Positions 33,671 to 44,674 of a stretch of 64,000 nt of DNA are shown piece by piece. The stretch comes from Fonsecaea monophora (lineage: Eukaryota > Ascomycota > Eurotiomycetes > Chaetothyriales > Herpotrichiellaceae). The first letter of the stretch is position 1, and each line of letters starts with the position of its first letter. A program made the translations under genes and the position numbers. The notes beneath the pieces were generated by a model. The model ran no database searches. It worked only from the letters and a program-made list of their open reading frames with translations, and was not told the DNA's origin. The stretch spans positions 1 to 64,000 of the forward strand of contig NW_019173971.1 of NCBI RefSeq assembly GCF_001642475.1. The letters are read 5' to 3'.

Positions 33671-34125
33671 GTTCGATGTGTCCTCTACTGGGGGCCATCA
33701 TATGATATTTGAGACACGGGGCGACTCTTGAAGTATGGGTTGCAAAGCGCAGCCTGCAGAAAGTAAGTCGCCAACGTCGCCCCAAGAAATGAAACTCTTA
33801 GTAAACTCCAATACGCGCTGGTCGCGTGGGCGTGGAATGACGAAGGCAATAGCAACAGGAATAATGGCGGGGAGAAACCTCGGCCCGCAGCCAAGGTTCA
33901 CCATCACCGCCGCAGTGAATCATGGCATTCACTTTCACAGACTTTGAGCCTCACATTTTTACTCGACCCAGTCACTCACGAGCCGCCAGTCAAACACGTT
34001 ACCTCAATCTCCCTCAACAGGCCTGGGGCTAGATGCGAGCCTGGTCTTGCGTTCAGCACATACAGTAACAAGCTGGGCATGATGAGTGACGGTTCACCTC
34101 CGACACCAGACATTCATTATCAGTC
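33671..34125. promoter_or_regulatory. divergent promoter region, AlkB-like / PEX7
   Basis: 455 bp between divergent starts. No operator assigned. Confidence 0.5.
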
Positions 34126-35205
34126 ATGCTAGAATACCGCACACAAGGCTTCCAAGGCTACGCAGTCAAATATTCTCCCTTCTTTGACAATCGCATAGCT
34201 GTTGCAGCAGCAGCAAATTATGGTCTCGTCGGAAATGGACGGCTGTATGCGCTGGAGCTGACAGCTCAAGGCATCGTGCCTTTGAAAGTGTACTGAGTTC
34301 TGACTCGATGAATGAGGAATATTTGAGCTAATCGATTCATCAGCTACCCTACACAAGATGCCCTCTACGATGTAACGCACTCTGAAGCCCATAGCTCCCA
34401 TCTTCTCACTGCATCTGGAGATGGCGCACTCCGACTCTATGACACCTCCCTCGCTCCGGAATTTCCCATTGCAAAATTCGAAGAACATTCGCGGGAAGCC
34501 TTTTCGTGCAGTTGGAATCTCACGTCCAAGGCAACCTTTGCCTCGTCATCCTGGGACGGAAGTGTCAAGATATGGAGCCCCGAACGGCAGCAGAGCCTGC
34601 TAACACTACCGACCCATTCCTGCACGTACAGCGTCCAATGGAGTCCTCATACTGATGGGATGCTGAGCGCGGTATGCTCCGACAGCCATCTACGGGTGTG
34701 GGATTTGAGAACCCCGGCCAGTGCTAGTAACCATCTCATATTACAAATCCCTATTCATGCGGCACCCTTGTCAGTGGGCGCTGGAGTCGGGAAGATCCAA
34801 CCGACCTTCCCACCTGCTGAAGCACTCACCCACGATTGGAATAAATACCGCAGCACAGTCGTCGCCACGGCCGGGGTTGACCGCATCATTCGAACATTTG
34901 ATATCCGGCAGCCCAAGGGCCCCCTTCATTTGTTACAGGGACACGGCTACGCGGTGCGGAAAGTTGCATGGAGTCCACACCTCCCGGACCTACTACTCAG
35001 TGCCAGCTATGACATGACCTGTCGTGTCTGGACGGATGGAGGGGAGCAGGGAGGTCCCGCCAGAGAGCTCGGTACGATGGGTCGTCATACCGAATTCGTG
35101 ACAGGGGTCGACTGGTGTTTATTCGGAAGTGAAGGATGGGCTGCCAGTTGTGGTTGGGACGAGCTTCTCTGTGTCTGGGATGTGCGAACAGTCATGCGTC
35201 CTTGA
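34126..35205 (+). CDS. PEX7: peroxin-7, PTS2 import receptor
   Basis: Two exons, 34126-34289 and 34344-35205 (54-bp intron), 341 residues. The start LEYRTQGFQGYAVKYSPFFDNRIAVAAAANYG is typical of Pex7. WD40 blades follow: LLTASGDGALRLYD, FASSSWDGSVKIW, MLSAVCSDSHLRVWD, VATAGVDRIIRTFDIRQ, LLLSASYDMTCRVW and ASCGWDELLCVWDVR. Pex7 is a cytosolic beta-propeller that binds PTS2 signals and, with a co-receptor, delivers cargo such as thiolase to peroxisomes. Length matches the family. The intron splits a conserved region and its donor (GT followed by ACTG) is weak, but only this junction keeps KVYPTQDALYDV in frame. Confidence 0.95.
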
Positions 35206-36324
35206 TGAGAGACGCGTATTACGCTGCAAACTGTGTACTCGAAAACGAGGGTCTCATTGGATTGGGTTTCACGACAGGCGCCACATTCAGGATTGGCTAA
35301 CAGAATATTCTTCCTACGAGTGAAACAAAACAAAGCATGACGCCTCTCCCTACAATCATCAACATCAGTTCGAAGTGGATATGACAGATACCCAATCTGA
35401 AACTCTTATGCATCATGGCTGATCTGACCCGGAATCAAGGTTCATCGCCGACTTATGTTACATCTTGCAACTCGAACAAGGCTTTCAATCGAGTCTCGAC
35501 CTGTCGTTCGGCAGACGCTGGTCGGAATGAGAAGATGGATAACAAAGGATTGCCTTGCAGTTTAGTCCCGAGCATCTAATCTCTTTTCCTCGCTTTCCGC
35601 CAACGGCTCCAACCAATCGGAGTGCCAAGACCTTCTCGAAGTCATGGATGTTTGTCGATCCTCGACGTCTCTTCAACTTTTCTTTTTGCTTTCGTGCTCA
35701 ACATCTACGCCTTGATAGGTGCTGGCAGCAAACCTTATCTCGGCCACCCTTGTCGCTAGGGCGATTCCTTCACATTGCTTCTTCACACTCCGTGTCCCTG
35801 AGAGCCTCATCCCTGACTCCTAGCATCTTATGCAGCCGCTGGTCTGGGGAAAGGTCCGGGATTGACCACTGATGTTCTCCGTTTCGAGTGCGGCGGGTAC
35901 CTGCTTCAAGCGGAGCAGGGCTACGTGGTTGATCGTTCCCTGTTGGCATCCTGGTCGGCCGAGGTTGGACACCCACTCTTGTTAAGCATATCGCATGCTG
36001 GGACAAACATCTTTTCCATTTCAGCTTGAAGCGGTGGAAATGATTGTTGAAGGATCATGTGGACTCTTGTTTGTGTTACAAAATCTGCACGTCGAACACT
36101 GGCGCCGGATCCCATAAAGGTTCGGCGCCACCCTTGAATACTATTTAAGGGTACGCGCAACCGTCGTTGACGAGACATGATCGAGGACTACGAGAAGGAC
36201 TATTGGAAGAAGACATAGAGCTACCTCATAGCCTCACTATCCTATTGCTATTGCATATCACGGTCTCAAGCATCTCTTGATCGTATCCCACAAGCCCACA
36301 CTCTGACAGCACGCAGACACAACG
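35206..36324. other. intergenic region
   Basis: 1.1 kb with no recognised gene; short open frames on both strands lack family features. Confidence 0.45.
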
Positions 36325-36855
36325 ATGCAGCTCCCCAAGGTTCGATAACAGATTGGTGTCTCGTCCCAGCTTCTAATATACTCCCAGGCGCTAGCCAGTC
36401 TTCTCCTCGTCGCTCTGACTCCCGTTGTCCTCGCCCTTCCACCTGGACTCACGCCCAGCAAACAGCCTGTGACCCCGTCCTTCTGGCCTCGCGAATTCCA
36501 CGCTGCCCCGACGAAACGCCAACAACAATCCTGCGCCGAGACTTGCGGCGGCGTGTGCTACTTCCAGACGACCATCGACGCCGCCGTGGCCAAGGGCTTC
36601 TCGCTCCACCAGGCCGGCCAGACCGAGGGCTCCGACGACTACCCGCACCAGTACAACAACTTCGAAGGCTTCGACTTTTCTGTCAGCGCGCCGTACTTTG
36701 AGTTCCCCATCCTCGACACCTTCAAGGTGTACAATGGCGGGTCGCCGGGGCCGGATCGTGTCATTTTTAATGACGATGGTGACTATGCGGGTGTCATTAC
36801 GCATACGGGCGCCAGTGGTGACGATTTCGTCGCGTGTGAGGGGGATTTGCCCTAG
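36325..36855 (+). CDS. secreted guanyl-specific ribonuclease, RNase T1 family
   Basis: A 15-nt first coding exon (36325-36339), a 48-bp intron and a second exon (36388-36855) give 160 residues. Signal peptide about residues 1-22 (LASLLLVALTPVVLA); a propeptide ends at Lys48-Arg49, a Kex2-type site. The mature part carries Cys54, Cys58, Cys62 and Cys155, spaced as in RNase T1 Cys2/6/10/103. With the same offset of 52, His92, Glu110, Arg129 and His144 fall on T1 His40, Glu58, Arg77 and His92, so the whole active site is present. It should cleave RNA 3' of guanosine outside the cell. It lacks the long loops of the ribotoxin branch and looks like an ordinary nutritional or defence RNase. Confidence 0.93.
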
Positions 36856-37779
36856 ATAAGCTCGTCGTGTCGTGTCGTGTCTTCTCTCGTCTCGCAAGGA
36901 CCAAAGTTGAAGGTTGAGATGCGGGTCGAACGGCAAAGAGCGGTTTCGCGACTAGGCTTTCAGATCCTGCGTTCGGATGCTACATTCAACGGAGCGGAGC
37001 AGAGTAGAGCAGAGAGTATCTAGGGGTTTCCAGTATGGGCACGAACTCTATGTTGGGTGTTTGGACAAAGTGATGTGTAAGCGCAATAGGATGGCTGTTA
37101 CATACGAGGCTCCTGATGGGTCTCTCCTCTGACTCTTTGCTGTGGGTATATGGCATTAGACTAGTTAGTCCATGCTAGGGAGCAGTAGAATGATTTCGTT
37201 CTGTTCCTCTATCGCAACAAGTCTAATGTACGTAAGGTATATCCCGCTATGCTTGGTTCCCCTATTCGCCAAATATGCATGTATCGTAAAAATAGGAGGA
37301 GAAGAGAGTAACGACGAAGACGAGGACGAAGACGAGGACAAGGACAAGGAGGACCATGCAACCACCCTCACAAAGTCTTCACTGACTCACGCTGCTTTGA
37401 CCCCGTATCCATGTTGTAGCCCACCACCGCCACATCAATTAATCGTGTTCTCGTAGTATGTCATGTAGCCAGCAGCTGCTCTCCAGAGGCAACACATCAC
37501 GCACCGCACCGCACCACCGGGAGAAATGAGAGAGACTCGTCTTGCTTGTAGGGATTTTCCACCTCTTAAAATGATAGCGGGCATGAATCTTGTTGATAGA
37601 AAGGAGAGCTTTTCGTGTTTCTTTGTCCATGGTATGATGAACGCGGAACCCACGTTGCCCGGTCCAGTCGCAGAGGGAGGCCGAAGTGGGTTGTGCATTC
37701 CAGAGCCCACTCCCTGTCCCTCTCCCTCTCCCTCTCCGGTTGGGTGAACTTCTGGTCTTTTTGGAAGGAGTTGGATTTT
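36856..37779. other. convergent intergenic region
   Basis: No gene recognised. It includes a GAC/GAA-rich purine tract near 37310-37350 and CCCTCTCC repeats near 37715-37737. Confidence 0.45.
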
Positions 37780-38460
37780 TCACTTCTCGCCCAACCGATT
37801 CTCCACGCCCTCTCTGACCTTCTTCCTCACTTCGGCCAGTTCCTCCTTGCTGGCGTCGTACCGGACGTTGCCGGACTGGTTGAAGGGGTTCTCGTCTGAC
37901 TTTTCAAACTCCTTCTTGATGAGCTCGATCTTCTGGTTGCGGCGCAGGCCCGGGCGCTCCTTGTCGATCTCGGGCAGCCGCCGCTCCTCGTACGCCTTGT
38001 ATGCAGCCGGGAACCGCCGCTCCGGGTGCCTGTCCAGCTTCATGTCGTGGGGGGAGCTAGTCGTCAGGGACAGGGCGTCGAGCGCGTTGTCGATGCCGGA
38101 CGCGTTGAGCGCCCTCTCCTTCCCGCCGGCGCCGTTGTTGTCGTCGAGCTGCGCCAGGTCCAGCGTGCCGCGGCTCTTCTTCTCGGCCGTCTTCTTGTTC
38201 GCGCCCTTGGGTTTGTCTCTCATGCCCTTCTCTTCTTCTGCGAGCATTGCCTCCCGCTCCGCCTTCTTCGCCGCTTGTTCGGCTGCCTTTACCGCGGCGG
38301 CCTGCTTCTTCGACGTGTCCTTGGCTCCTTGTTGCCATTTCTCCTCTTCACGGGCGGCCGCAGATGCGTTGGCGGCTGCTTGCTTCTGCGCTGCCGCTTC
38401 GGCCTTGCGCGCGTTCCCCGCGACTTTCTTGGTGTTTTCGCCTTTTCCTTTTGGCGCCAT
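37780..38460 (-). CDS. Lso2/CCDC124-like ribosome-associated protein
   Basis: Single exon of 226 residues starting at the ATG at 38460 (MAPKGKGENTKKVAGNARKA), the family's characteristic N-terminus. A long alanine/lysine-rich helix (about 10-100) precedes the conserved C-terminal half: KSRGTLDLAQLD, ASGIDNALDALSL, DRHPERRFPAAYKAYEERRLPEI, LRRNQKIELIKKEFEKSDENPFNQ. Lso2/CCDC124 binds the ribosome near the decoding and GTPase centres and helps ribosomes hibernate and recover after starvation. The frame continues upstream to another ATG at 38712, adding 84 residues that do not resemble the family; I take these as 5' UTR (see findings). Confidence 0.9.
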   Translation of the reverse strand: MAPKGKGENTKKVAGNARKAEAAAQKQAAANASAAAREEEKWQQGAKDTSKKQAAAVKAAEQAAKKAEREAMLAEEEKGMRDKPKGANKKTAEKKSRGTLDLAQLDDNNGAGGKERALNASGIDNALDALSLTTSSPHDMKLDRHPERRFPAAYKAYEERRLPEIDKERPGLRRNQKIELIKKEFEKSDENPFNQSGNVRYDASKEELAEVRKKVREGVENRLGEK

Positions 38461-39211
38461 CGCTGCTTCTACTTCTGCTCTTGTTGTTGCTGTTGCTGCT
38501 GCTGCTTGTCCGAAAGGTATGCGGGTGCTGGTGGGGTTAGCGGCGGCGGCGGCAGTGTTGGTGTTGTAGTAGTTCCCCTCGCAGCGGGGTTGAGGGGTCG
38601 AGAACGCCCTGGAGTCGAGGTACGCTTTGGTGGTGATGTAGGTGGTAATGTTGACAATCACGAAAATGCGGATGAATTGGGTAGGGGAGAAGATGAATGG
38701 ATTATGAGGCATACATACAAAAAGCGAAAATGTGGGCGAATATTAATTATGCAAGACTCTCTTGTGGCTCGACTGGATTGGAGAATCGGAATAGGCACAA
38801 CTGGTGCCAACGCAGGACAGTCACGGTTATGACTCCTCCGACTTACTTGGTGGTCGCCTTGCGCATTTTCCATCATATACTAAAAGTCGCCTTTTGATCT
38901 CTATAAACCGTATTATGATGTAATAATATAACACGGCTTGAAAGTTTGTTCCAACGCTGGACTCGGACCCTGAGAATTTGGAAGTGGTACTGTACAGTAG
39001 ATTCTCCTGCGGGATTGTGGCTGGTATCAATTGTTGCTTTGCAAAAGCCCTTCCCATAACCCCCGCCATTACCAGGCCAGGCCCAGCCCATAAGCACCAA
39101 GAGGGTATCATATCTAGAAAAGCTCCTGGACTCCCAACGGAGTAACCTGCACACTCTCACGGGACTTGGAGGGAGAATGTATGCATGACCTGAACGCCGT
39201 CGCTTAAGACC
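38461..39211. other. intergenic region upstream of the Lso2-like gene
   Basis: The part next to 38460 is the leader of the Lso2-like gene, with TTG/CTG repeats near 38478-38507. The remainder is the SPT3 3' flank. No further gene seen. Confidence 0.45.
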
Positions 39212-40934
39212 TCAAATCAACCTCAAAGGCGTCCTCATCCCAGCGAAGCCCTGTCTCATGAACTTGTACTTGTTTGGCACAGTCTGGAGGCGTCGAAACG
39301 CCTCTCTGACATGCTTGGGCTCGACAGGTGTCCTGCCTTCCTCGGGCATCTCGAACAAACTGCAACCTTCCCGCTTCCGTTTCTTCGACGCGTCCCGATC
39401 GCCTCTGCCACCATTCAATTTCTTGTTCGCCATATCTTCGGCAGCTTTGACCTTCAAGGCCTCCTCTGTGAGAGTCTGGACAATCTCAAATGTCAAGAAG
39501 CCGAGAATATCAACTGCATCGTCATTTGGTCTGTTGTCAATGATGGTACCGAATCCTGCCCATTCGCGAAATCGTTTGCCCTTGCGGAATGTGAAACTAG
39601 CTTGACGGCAGTCGGACCAGTATACATATTCATCCTTGGTCATGTTCTTGGTACGTTCGTCAGCGGAAGCGAGGCGGGCGAGTGTGGCTTCATTCTGCTC
39701 CTCTTCCTCCTCGTCTTCCTCATCGTCTCTTTCCGGTACTTGCTCAACGTAGAACGACTGGATCTCCCAGGGCAAGACTAGTTTGGCTTTCTTGGTCGTG
39801 GTAGTTTTCTGTGGAGCAGATGGGTTGACACCTCCTGATGCCTAAGGGCGCATGCATTCAGTCATCTCTCCATGAAGTGACAGGCGTAAGAAATACCTAC
39901 CTCGTCGAAATCGCCAACTTCAGCAGCGTCGCCTCCACCTTTGTCATCTGAATCTTTGACATTCTTGCGGACATCCTTCCAAGAAAGAAAGGTCTTGAGT
40001 CTGGACACTTTTGCTCGATCGTGGCGAATCTGAAAAATAAGGTCGGCGATCGAGATGGTCTTGGAACCTCGACGATTTGCCAGAGCAGTTGCTTGTGTCA
40101 GCTGGTTGTAAATTAGCAAGGGTGTAGACAATTCTATGCGAGTGTGCCTGACCATTTCGATAACTTGCTCTCTCACAATTTCCTCAATCATCCAGGTTGT
40201 CTCTGTGCTTGGTTCGGCGGTCTCACCACTCACGAACATCATCTGCCCAATCCAATATATCAGCCTCTGCTTGAACTCTTCTGGGCTTTCAAAGTCATCA
40301 TCGTCTCTAGGAGTGTCGGAGGCAGTTGGGGTAGCAGAGCTGAGGCTTCCTTCCGTGGACACACTGCCGTCTTCCGGCGTGTCCAGGGCATTTCCAAGTA
40401 TGAGAGGTCCGTAAGCGTCTCCTTCAGCACCCTCATGTATCTGATCCGCCATGATTGTCTTGAGCTCCGATCATGCTCCAAGATAGATGTGTTTGTTTAA
40501 AGGAACAGATCGGCTTTGAACTAGCAGCTGCATGATATTTAAGGCAAATATCATGGAGTTGGGCTTCCCCGTCACTAGGCAGTGAAATCAAGGAGACGGT
40601 CCGGTCGATGTGACGGACGTCCATCGCGACGCGACGCGTCTTCGTGGATACAAGTGAAGTGAATGCTTCAAGTGTCCAAAATCGATGGTCCAGATCCATG
40701 GCATACTGATCTTCCCCATACGACCGGAAGAGAGGTGATCACTTCGTCTTCAGCCCAGAGGTAGTACTCTAGTATGGATCCTGCTCCCACGCTCCTTCTA
40801 GTTCTGATATCCAGGGACTGATTTGTCGGTGTCTCCAAGGGTCCGGTACTATCCTGGAAGGATATGATACAACAGAGAAAGACGCTTACCTGCTGAATTT
40901 CCTGCCGGTATTTAGCTGGTCTCTCACCCGCCAT
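39212..40934 (-). CDS. SPT3: SPT3, SAGA complex subunit
   Basis: Three exons on the minus strand: 40934-40890, 40242-39901 and 39841-39212, introns 647 and 59 bp, all phase 0; 338 residues, nearly the length of yeast Spt3 (337). Exon 1 ends in KYRQEIQQ and exon 2 starts MMFVSGETAEPS, giving the classic Spt3 N-terminus. The first histone-fold segment runs through TTWMIEEIVREQVIEMV and ISIADLIFQIRHDRAKVSRL. The C-terminal part has an acidic insert and LPWEIQSFYVEQVPE, then KYVYW-like and FREWAGF elements of the second fold. Spt3 helps SAGA deliver TBP to promoters. The long first intron contains an in-frame ORF beginning at 40452, so an alternative start is possible (see findings). Divergent from DPH5. 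Confidence 0.9.
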
Positions 40935-41296
40935 CTTGACTACCTTGACTCCTGAGCCAACCCTGTCAAGTTTGTTCGTTCAGCAATTTGTCTGATCTGG
41001 CTCTGTTTATTTTTGTTCGAACAGGCTAGGGGTAGCGACCGTGGTGCCTGGGGCCTGGCTCTGATGCTATGAGGATGAAAGAAGCGCTGGTTGATGAATG
41101 AACGATGACAGGGATGGCCAGCCTGAGAAGACTGAGGGGGTTGGAAGTGACAATCTGCCCGCTGACTTCCCCGAAGTTGTGCCGCGCCGTCACTGATGTT
41201 TTGCCGTTTTGTCCGCGCCCTCCCGACTTATTGATGCTATTCTGTTGTTACTTCTGTCAACTCACTTCACCACGTTTTTCGTGATAATACGCCAAT
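40935..41296. promoter_or_regulatory. divergent promoter region, SPT3 / DPH5
   Basis: 362 bp between divergent starts. No specific site assigned. Confidence 0.5.
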
Positions 41297-42300
41297 ATGC
41301 TCTACCTTGTTGGTCTTGGTCTCGCCGATGAGATGGATATCACTGTCAAAGGACTGGAAGTTGTGAAACGCGCTGCCAGAGTTTACCTGGAGGCATACAC
41401 TAGCATTCTACACGTTGGAAAAGATAAGTTGGTATGTGCAGACACATTTTCCCGTTATTATTTTTTCTTTTGAATCGTTTGTCGCATCTCTCGCTGACAC
41501 GACTCTTGTCTGACAGTGAAGGTAGGAGTCATTCTATGGACGACCCGTAATTGTAGCGGACCGCGAAATGGTCGAGTCCTCCAGCGACGAGATTCTGGAA
41601 GGAGCAGACAAGGCAGACATTGCTTTCCTGGTTGTTGGTGATCCTTTTGGGTAGGATGGCACATCACGCAACTATTGGTCACTTTTCTAACGAGGCTTGC
41701 AGAGCTACAACTCACACAGATCTCGTCCTTCGAGCCCATGAGCTCTCTATCCCTGTCAAGTCGATCCCCAATGCCTCTATTCTCAATGCCATTGGTGCAA
41801 CTGGTCTCCAGCTCTACAATTTTGGCCAGACTGTCTCCATGGTTTTCTTTACCGAGAATTGGAGACCAGCCAGCTTCTACGATCGCATTCAAGAGAATGC
41901 CTCAATCGGCTTGCACACTTTATTGTTACTGGACATCAAGGTGAAAGAACAGTCACTTGAGAATATGGCAAGAGGAAGAAAGATCTACGAGCCTCCCCGG
42001 TACATGACTGTCATGCAGTGTGCCCAGCAGATGCTGGAAATAGAGGATGAGAAAAAGCAACACGTCTATGCCGAAGACAGTTTGGCCATCGGCTGTGCGA
42101 GAGTCGGTGCAGATGACCAACAGTTTGCTTGTGGAACACTAAGAGAGCTATGTGATGTTGATCTAGGCGCTCCACTCCACAGCCTCGTGCTTCTTGGTAA
42201 AAGAGCGCACGAGTTGGAGAAAGACTACATCAAAAAGTTTGCTGTAAATGCAGAGACTTTTGAGCAGAGTTGGAAGAAGTACCATGACAGGAGCCAATGA
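41297..42300 (+). CDS. DPH5: diphthine synthase
   Basis: Three exons (41297-41431, 41526-41650, 41703-42300; introns 94 and 52 bp), 285 residues, the usual Dph5 length. The N-terminus MLYLVGLGLADEMDITVKGLE is the family hallmark. It is followed by YLEAYTSIL, FYGRPVIVADREMVE, FLVVGDPFGATTHTDL, IPNASILNAIGATGLQLYNFGQTVS and the FFTENWRPASFYDRI segment. The enzyme uses SAM to methylate the diphthamide intermediate on His of elongation factor 2. Second acceptor chosen because only it restores ESFYGRP. Cytosolic and housekeeping. Confidence 0.96.
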
Positions 42301-43474
42301 GGTTCGACCGTGCTCGTGTGGACGAGGTGGACAGACTCTGATACACACGGTGAATATACGCCGAGCTCGGGGCTGTACTGGGCAAACCCACCAGCCAAGC
42401 GTGAATATTCGCGCTCATTTAGGTCTGTTGCTAAGTTTGCAGTTCTCAACAACCATAAGGTTGACGGCGATGGGAAGATCAAGCCGTTCAGGCGCAAGTG
42501 CCTCTTCAAGGAGTCAAGGAGTGCATTAAGACGCAACCTTCACCACTCTACTGGCTGACTTCAAGTTGGGTTGTCTCTACCTCAATTGCCTGTTGTAGAC
42601 AGGGCCATGTGTATCTGGCAAAAGTGAATCATAAGGTCAGCCTGCGCGGGACCGATCCTTGACAAGAACGATCTCTGACAGCGAGATGAATGCAATTGGT
42701 CCGGTGATTAGATCCTAGGCCAGTGACTATGAAAGTCAGACATGTCGGTATGTGAAGATACATAGGCAAAGCGAAGATTGTCCCTGCATTGGGTTAGCAG
42801 GAGGTTGGAATACTCTCTGTATTGGACCCTCACCCGTCTCGCTTGATAACAAGGCTGCAAATAAGGAGGAGGGGAACAAGTAGTCGACGGTCGACGGGCG
42901 GCAGTAGCACCGCTTAGCACGTGGTTTAGGCTCGATGGGAATCGTTTCCCCGATCCCCTCGGCCCTGGACGATCTCTTCTCGTAAGTTCCTTCCACACTT
43001 GGCCCAGCTTTTTGGCGGGCTGCTGCAGCTCTTCTGTTGTACATTGCACCCACATTGTGCGACACAGATCTTGTGTTCTGCCCTAGTACTTGACGGGATC
43101 GGTGTGAGAGAACGGAGTAAGGAGGAGTCCCTGGCTTGTGCCCGTACAAGCAGCAGTCTTCAACTTGTTTCACCGACCGAAACCAAACAGGACGCATTGA
43201 AACATGCCTGTACATCGACTACTACTCAACATGCTGGCTTATCCACATTTACGTGTATATGTCTAAGCTACGCATCGTTCGCTTTCAGCAAAAGCAAAAC
43301 CAACAGTCATCTCCGCAGTGGCTTGGCCTTCTTTGTATCGCATTTCCCACGACCACCGCCGAACCCCACTCCTTTTGATCGTACCAACGTCCTACCCATC
43401 CTGCCGACCAGAGTTCCAGAGGCTGTCGTTTCGCAGCAAAGTGAAATTACCTGCAGGCAGGAAAAGAGAAAACA
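42301..43474. other. intergenic region
   Basis: 1.17 kb without a recognised gene; the DPH5 3' flank and the leader of the next gene. Confidence 0.45.
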
Positions 43475-44674
43475 ATGCCCGTCTACCTTGTCCATGGCTT
43501 CCGCTGGCCGCGCGAGGGCTTCACGGGCATCCGTGTACATGCCGTCCTGCACAACCTCGACGATTGCAGTGTCGAATACATTCAAAACTCCAACTCGCGC
43601 GAAGAGATCCTGCGTTCCTTTCGCGAGATATACCCCGAAATAATGAAAGAACTTGACCACACCGATGTGAACCCAGCAGCGACGAGGAGGTTGGAATTTA
43701 TCGAGCAATACAATCCGGACGACCTGGAGGGACCCTACGCGGTGAGCCAGCCGTATGCTTTTGTGGGAGACAAAGTCGTGGTGATCGCGGCAGGACCAGG
43801 AATGGGTTTGGCTGGACCTGGTGTAGCGCAGGCAAAAGCATATCACCATGTTGCAACGGAAGTAGACCCTGCCCAGTCTCCGCAGAAGAAACAACGCGCC
43901 ACAACGTTGCCCATGTCCAAACCGGCACCCTTCAACTCGCCAGCGGATACCACGGCGCTGAGTGTCAATTTGGATGAGGTTGTCGCCGACGGCCCTGGCC
44001 TAACGAATAAAGCGTGGGAAGCGCTAGCAGATCTGAGAGACAAGATCGCAGAGGGGGAGAAGATCGGATGGTGGGTCGTCTACAACGGTGACCCAGAACG
44101 CTCGTTTGATGATGCTGAAGACGACGAGGACGAGCAAGAAGACGAAGAAATGGAAGACGTGGCCGAGGAAGATGAAGACAGAGAACAAAAGGAAACTATC
44201 ACTCCTGTTGCTTCGCCTGTTGCTTCTCCTATTTCGCCTCCTCCGCCTGTCGCTGCTGCTGCTGCTTCCGCCTTTACTCCATCGAAGAGAGGACATCGTC
44301 CCACCCCCAGCGACTCACTTCCAATTCCCACATCCACCATGACGAATTATCCAACATCGAATCCGTCGGTCGCACCCACCCATGTCGCATCACAACATAT
44401 AGCCTCCCAACAGAAGCAGCAACAGTCTCCGCAACAGCCGCAGCTTCAGTATCAAGACGGAGGCTCACCGGGCCTGACGGCCTTACCTGTCCGACCCACA
44501 CCCCCATCATCAACGGGACCCGGGACGCGGCCAAACACAGCATCCGCAGCCTCGGAGGCCAGCAAGGGCAAGCACAGGGAAAAGGAAAAGGACCTCCTGG
44601 AAGATCCGACCAGAGCCAAAGACGCATCCAGGCCGCAGGGGTTGAGAAAGAAATTCTTTGGAAGAAGGACATGA
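43475..44674 (+). CDS. conserved-looking hypothetical protein with disordered acidic/poly-Q tail
   Basis: Intronless, 399 residues. The first ~105 residues look like a compact domain: MPVYLVHGFRWPREG, then VHAVLHNLDDCSVEYIQ, SREEILRSFREIYPEI, RLEFIEQYNPDD, and FVGDKVVVIAA. A second ordered piece, AWEALADLRDKIAEGEKIGWWVVYNGDPER, lies near 185-212. After this the chain is disordered: a long Asp/Glu block (about 213-240), alanine/proline tracts, a Gln-rich block and a basic end (LRKKFFGRRT). I recognise the pattern as widespread in filamentous fungi but not a function. No membrane segment or catalytic motif. Confidence 0.75.
   Translation: MPVYLVHGFRWPREGFTGIRVHAVLHNLDDCSVEYIQNSNSREEILRSFREIYPEIMKELDHTDVNPAATRRLEFIEQYNPDDLEGPYAVSQPYAFVGDKVVVIAAGPGMGLAGPGVAQAKAYHHVATEVDPAQSPQKKQRATTLPMSKPAPFNSPADTTALSVNLDEVVADGPGLTNKAWEALADLRDKIAEGEKIGWWVVYNGDPERSFDDAEDDEDEQEDEEMEDVAEEDEDREQKETITPVASPVASPISPPPPVAAAAASAFTPSKRGHRPTPSDSLPIPTSTMTNYPTSNPSVAPTHVASQHIASQQKQQQSPQQPQLQYQDGGSPGLTALPVRPTPPSSTGPGTRPNTASAASEASKGKHREKEKDLLEDPTRAKDASRPQGLRKKFFGRRT

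Noticed and set aside
38026..38832. 268-codon plus-strand frame over the Lso2-like gene
   Set aside because: Leu/Val/Cys-rich shadow of the Lys/Ala-rich sense protein; no real features.
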